Origin: Ferruginibacter sp.
GTDB taxonomy: Bacteria; Bacteroidota; Bacteroidia; Chitinophagales; Chitinophagaceae
DNA: 64,000 bases
Reading direction: 5' to 3'
Assembly (NCBI GenBank): GCA_014379905.1
Contig: JACMKX010000142.1
Coordinates: 53,387 to 117,386, forward strand
Part shown: positions 61,364 to 64,000 of the stretch, in pieces
Layout: each line of letters begins with the position of its first letter
Numbering within the stretch: the first letter of the stretch is position 1
Position numbers and translations under genes: made by a program
Notes under the pieces: model-generated
Databases searched by the model: none
The model's input: the letters and a program-made list of their open reading frames with translations, nothing else
Told to the model about the DNA's origin: nothing

Positions 61364-63907
61364 ATGAGAAAAATTGTTCCGTTAGTTATCCTGCTGTTCA
61401 TTGCCAATATTCTTTATAGCCAGGACCTCTCCTGGTATATTCCTGCAAACATAAGTTATAACAAATCAGTTCCTACACCAGCATCGGTAATTCATCATGA
61501 AGTAGGGGAATGGCATATAACGCACGACCGCCTGGTTGACTATATGGAAGCTATAGCCGCTGCTGCACCACAGAGGGTAAAATTGCAAACCATGGGTTTT
61601 ACTTATGAACAAAGACCACAGACATTGCTGATCATTTCATCTCCAAAAAATATGGCAAGGCTGGAAGATATCCGCCTGCAACACCTGCTGCTGTCTGATC
61701 CGGTAAAATCTGGTTCTGTGAAAATAAATGAAATACCGGTTGTAGTTTATATCGGCCACTCCATTCATGGAAATGAACCCAGTGGAAGTAACGCCTCCTT
61801 GCTCACAGCCTATTACCTCGCGGCTGCAGAAGGTAAAGAAATAGAAGAACTGCTGGAAAATGTGATCGTTTTATTTGACCCTTCTTTTAATCCTGATGGA
61901 TTACAAAGATTTTCTACCTGGGCCAACCAGCATAAAAGTAGAACCCTCGTAACCGATCCAAATAGCAGGGAGTTTAATGAAGTGTGGCCGGGCGGCAGAT
62001 ACAATCACTATTGGTTTGATCTGAACCGGGACTGGCTCCCGGGCGTGCATCCCGAAAGCAGGAACCGCATTCAATTATTTCATGAATGGAAACCAAATAT
62101 TCTTACAGATCACCATGAACAGGGAAGCAATGCAAGTTTCTTTTTTCAACCTGGCGTACCATCAAGAGTAAATCCGCTTACACCGGCTAAAAACCAGGAA
62201 CTAACGGCAATGCTTGGCCGCTATCATGCAAAAAACCTTGACGCTATCGGCTCGCTTTATTTTACCAAAGAAAATTATGATGATTTTTATTATGGAAAGG
62301 GATCTACTTTTCCTGACATTAATGGAGCCATCGGGATTTTATTTGAACAGGCAAGCAGCCGTGGCCATGCACAGGAAACATCCAATGGGGTGCTCACTTT
62401 TCCTTTTACCATCAAAAACCAGTTTGTAACGGCACTTTCTACTTTGCAGGGCGCCAAAGAGTTAAAAAATGAATTTTTAGCATTTCAAAGAGACTTTTAC
62501 AAGGAGTCATTGTCCGGAGACAATAAAACTTATGTGTTTGGCGATAAACACGATCTTACTAAAACAAATCTTTTTATTGAAATGATGCTGAGGCATACTA
62601 TTCAAATAAATGAGTACGCTGGTCCCTTTGATGCAACATTTGAAAAGGGAAGATCATTTACAGTTTCATTAAACCAGCCACAACAGGTATTAATAAAAGC
62701 AATCTTTGATAAACAACTCAGTTTTGCAGATAGCTTATTCTACGATATCTCCAGCTGGACAATGCCGTTGGCTTATGGCATTTCTTACAAGGAAACTACA
62801 AGTGCCGGCTCCGGAAAAAAAGTAGAAACAGCAGTCACACCAGTTGGTGAAGTTAGTGGCGGCAAAAGCAGCTATGCCTATTTATTTGCCTGGGATGAAT
62901 TTTATGCTCCCAAAGCGTTGTACGAATTACAACGTGCAGGCCTTATCACCAAAGTAGCCAGTAATACTTTTGAAATTCGGGTAGCTGGAAACAACAAAAA
63001 ATTTGATTACGGAACTATATTAATTCCCGTAGCCTTGCAATCACTTGCAGCCGATAAATTATATGAGTTGGTAAATGCTGTTGCGGGGAAAAATGGCATT
63101 ACTGTGTATAGTATGCAAAGTGGCGGTGCTGTAAATGGCAGCGACCTGGGCAGCAGCAAATTTATATCACTTACAAAACCAATAACTGCCATGCTTGTTG
63201 GGGCAGGTGTAAATGTACTGGATGCCGGGGAGATCTGGCACCTGATGGACCAGCGAATGAATATACCAGCAAGTCACCTGGAAATTTCACAATTCAACAG
63301 GATCGATCTTTCTAAATACAATACCATCATCCTGGTTTCTGGTAATTACAACGAATTAAACAAAGAAAAACTAAAAGCCTGGATACAGGCAGGTGGAAAT
63401 TTAATAGTACTGGAAGAGGCTGTTAACTGGGCTTCAGACAATGGCATAAGCACAGTAAAAATAAAAAAAATAAAATCAGCAACAGATAGTAGCGGAAGAC
63501 TGCCTTGTGTGCAAAGAGAACAAATAGAAGGCGCCCAGCAAATGAACGGATCTATATTTGGCGCTGAGGTTGATCTCACACATCCATTGGCTTATGGCTA
63601 CCATAGCAAAACGGTGAGTTTGTTTAAGCCCAACAGGGTATTTATGGAAAAACCTAAAAACCCTTTTGCATCCCCTTTTTATTATGGCAACAATCCTTTG
63701 CAAAGTGGCTACGTAAGCAAAGAAAATGCAGACGCTATTAAAAACAGTGCAGCAGTTATTGTAAATACAATTGGTGCAGGCCGGGTAATCAATATTTCGG
63801 AGAATATTAACCTGCGGGGTTTTTGGCTGGGAGGAACCAAATTATTTATGAACGCATTATTCTTTGGAAGAACTATTGATGCAGGAAGCGGCAGGACAGA
63901 AGAATAG
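61364..63907 (+). CDS. M14 family zinc carboxypeptidase
   Basis: An 847-residue exported peptidase with a signal peptide (VILLFIANILYSQ). The catalytic domain covers about residues 40-350: zinc ligands in GHSIHGNEPSGSN (HxxE) and TDHHEQGSN, substrate-binding FDLNRDWLPG, and the acid Glu in AIGILFEQASSRGH. The C-terminal half (about 380-847) is a large beta-rich region of unknown role. M14 enzymes trim C-terminal amino acids. It is the last gene in the window. Confidence 0.92.
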   Translation: MRKIVPLVILLFIANILYSQDLSWYIPANISYNKSVPTPASVIHHEVGEWHITHDRLVDYMEAIAAAAPQRVKLQTMGFTYEQRPQTLLIISSPKNMARLEDIRLQHLLLSDPVKSGSVKINEIPVVVYIGHSIHGNEPSGSNASLLTAYYLAAAEGKEIEELLENVIVLFDPSFNPDGLQRFSTWANQHKSRTLVTDPNSREFNEVWPGGRYNHYWFDLNRDWLPGVHPESRNRIQLFHEWKPNILTDHHEQGSNASFFFQPGVPSRVNPLTPAKNQELTAMLGRYHAKNLDAIGSLYFTKENYDDFYYGKGSTFPDINGAIGILFEQASSRGHAQETSNGVLTFPFTIKNQFVTALSTLQGAKELKNEFLAFQRDFYKESLSGDNKTYVFGDKHDLTKTNLFIEMMLRHTIQINEYAGPFDATFEKGRSFTVSLNQPQQVLIKAIFDKQLSFADSLFYDISSWTMPLAYGISYKETTSAGSGKKVETAVTPVGEVSGGKSSYAYLFAWDEFYAPKALYELQRAGLITKVASNTFEIRVAGNNKKFDYGTILIPVALQSLAADKLYELVNAVAGKNGITVYSMQSGGAVNGSDLGSSKFISLTKPITAMLVGAGVNVLDAGEIWHLMDQRMNIPASHLEISQFNRIDLSKYNTIILVSGNYNELNKEKLKAWIQAGGNLIVLEEAVNWASDNGISTVKIKKIKSATDSSGRLPCVQREQIEGAQQMNGSIFGAEVDLTHPLAYGYHSKTVSLFKPNRVFMEKPKNPFASPFYYGNNPLQSGYVSKENADAIKNSAAVIVNTIGAGRVINISENINLRGFWLGGTKLFMNALFFGRTIDAGSGRTEE

Positions 63908-64000
63908 AGATTAGTTAATGAGAGATTAGTCTGGCAGATCGATAGCAGACCCCTAATTACTAATTACTAATTACCAATCTCTAATTAACTTTGCCTATCA

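Noticed and set aside
1..64000. tRNA or rRNA genes
   Set aside because: No T-loop GTTCRANYC with matching acceptor stem was seen on either strand, and no rRNA-like stretch.
1..64000. Prophage or conjugative element
   Set aside because: No capsid, tail, portal, tra or integrase genes; only one IS remnant and the asnS scar.
63908..64000. Tandem repeat at the right edge (TAATTACTAATTACTAATTA)
   Set aside because: Short simple AT repeats at an intergenic edge; nothing further visible in the window.

Overview
The window is a 64 kb piece of a Bacteroidota chromosome, most likely family Chitinophagaceae. The evidence is a type IX secretion sorting domain on the PQQ sugar dehydrogenase, S46 peptidase, DUF2480, DUF4251 and DUF4288 proteins, a TonB-dependent receptor with a carboxypeptidase-like plug domain, many lipoproteins, few Shine-Dalgarno sites and Bacteroidota promoters (TTG, about 20 bases, TAnnTTTG). 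Nearly all of it is ordinary chromosome. I saw no tRNA, rRNA, CRISPR array, prophage or intact transposon.

Layout: 1-8.2 kb holds a truncated alpha-2-macroglobulin gene, thiL, a GH53 galactanase, a MOSC protein, an S41 peptidase and an omega-amidase-type nitrilase. 8.5-11.6 kb holds ssb and a PIF1-type helicase. 11.6-22.5 kb holds a cupin gene, mnmG, ybeY, feoA, nadD, chrA, a 2OG-Fe(II) oxygenase, nadA, a SurA/PpiD-type isomerase, DUF2480 and a GxxExxY protein. Two parS-like palindromes lie between mnmG and ybeY. A 584-base divergent intergenic region with DnaA-box-like sequences lies between nadA and ppiD, so 14-19 kb is a candidate origin neighbourhood.

22.6-31.5 kb holds corA, two zinc metallopeptidases, asnS, a bestrophin, an ATP-grasp enzyme and a structured RNA candidate. 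Just past asnS lies the strangest stretch: a second, mostly synonymously diverged copy of the last 41 codons of asnS, separated from the real gene by six alternating TTGTCACA/TGTGACAA motifs. 31.5-43.3 kb holds an RRM protein, a TonB receptor, a WalJ-like hydrolase bracketed by two related hairpins, a DEAD-box helicase, and a minus-strand run of small membrane and enzyme genes ending in a PQQ sugar dehydrogenase.

43.4-54.7 kb holds an S46 peptidase, an M28 peptidase, a 490-base insertion-sequence remnant, a short-chain dehydrogenase, and an envelope-sensing set (LiaF-like, DUF4288, LytS-type kinase, LytTR regulator). 54.3-64 kb holds a frame-disrupted membrane gene, recA, an EamA transporter, an alpha/beta hydrolase frameshifted at its catalytic serine, an S1/P1 nuclease and an M14 carboxypeptidase.

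Several genes have the -7 box ending only 4-5 bases before ATG, implying leaderless mRNAs. All identifications come from reading the sequence, without database searches.
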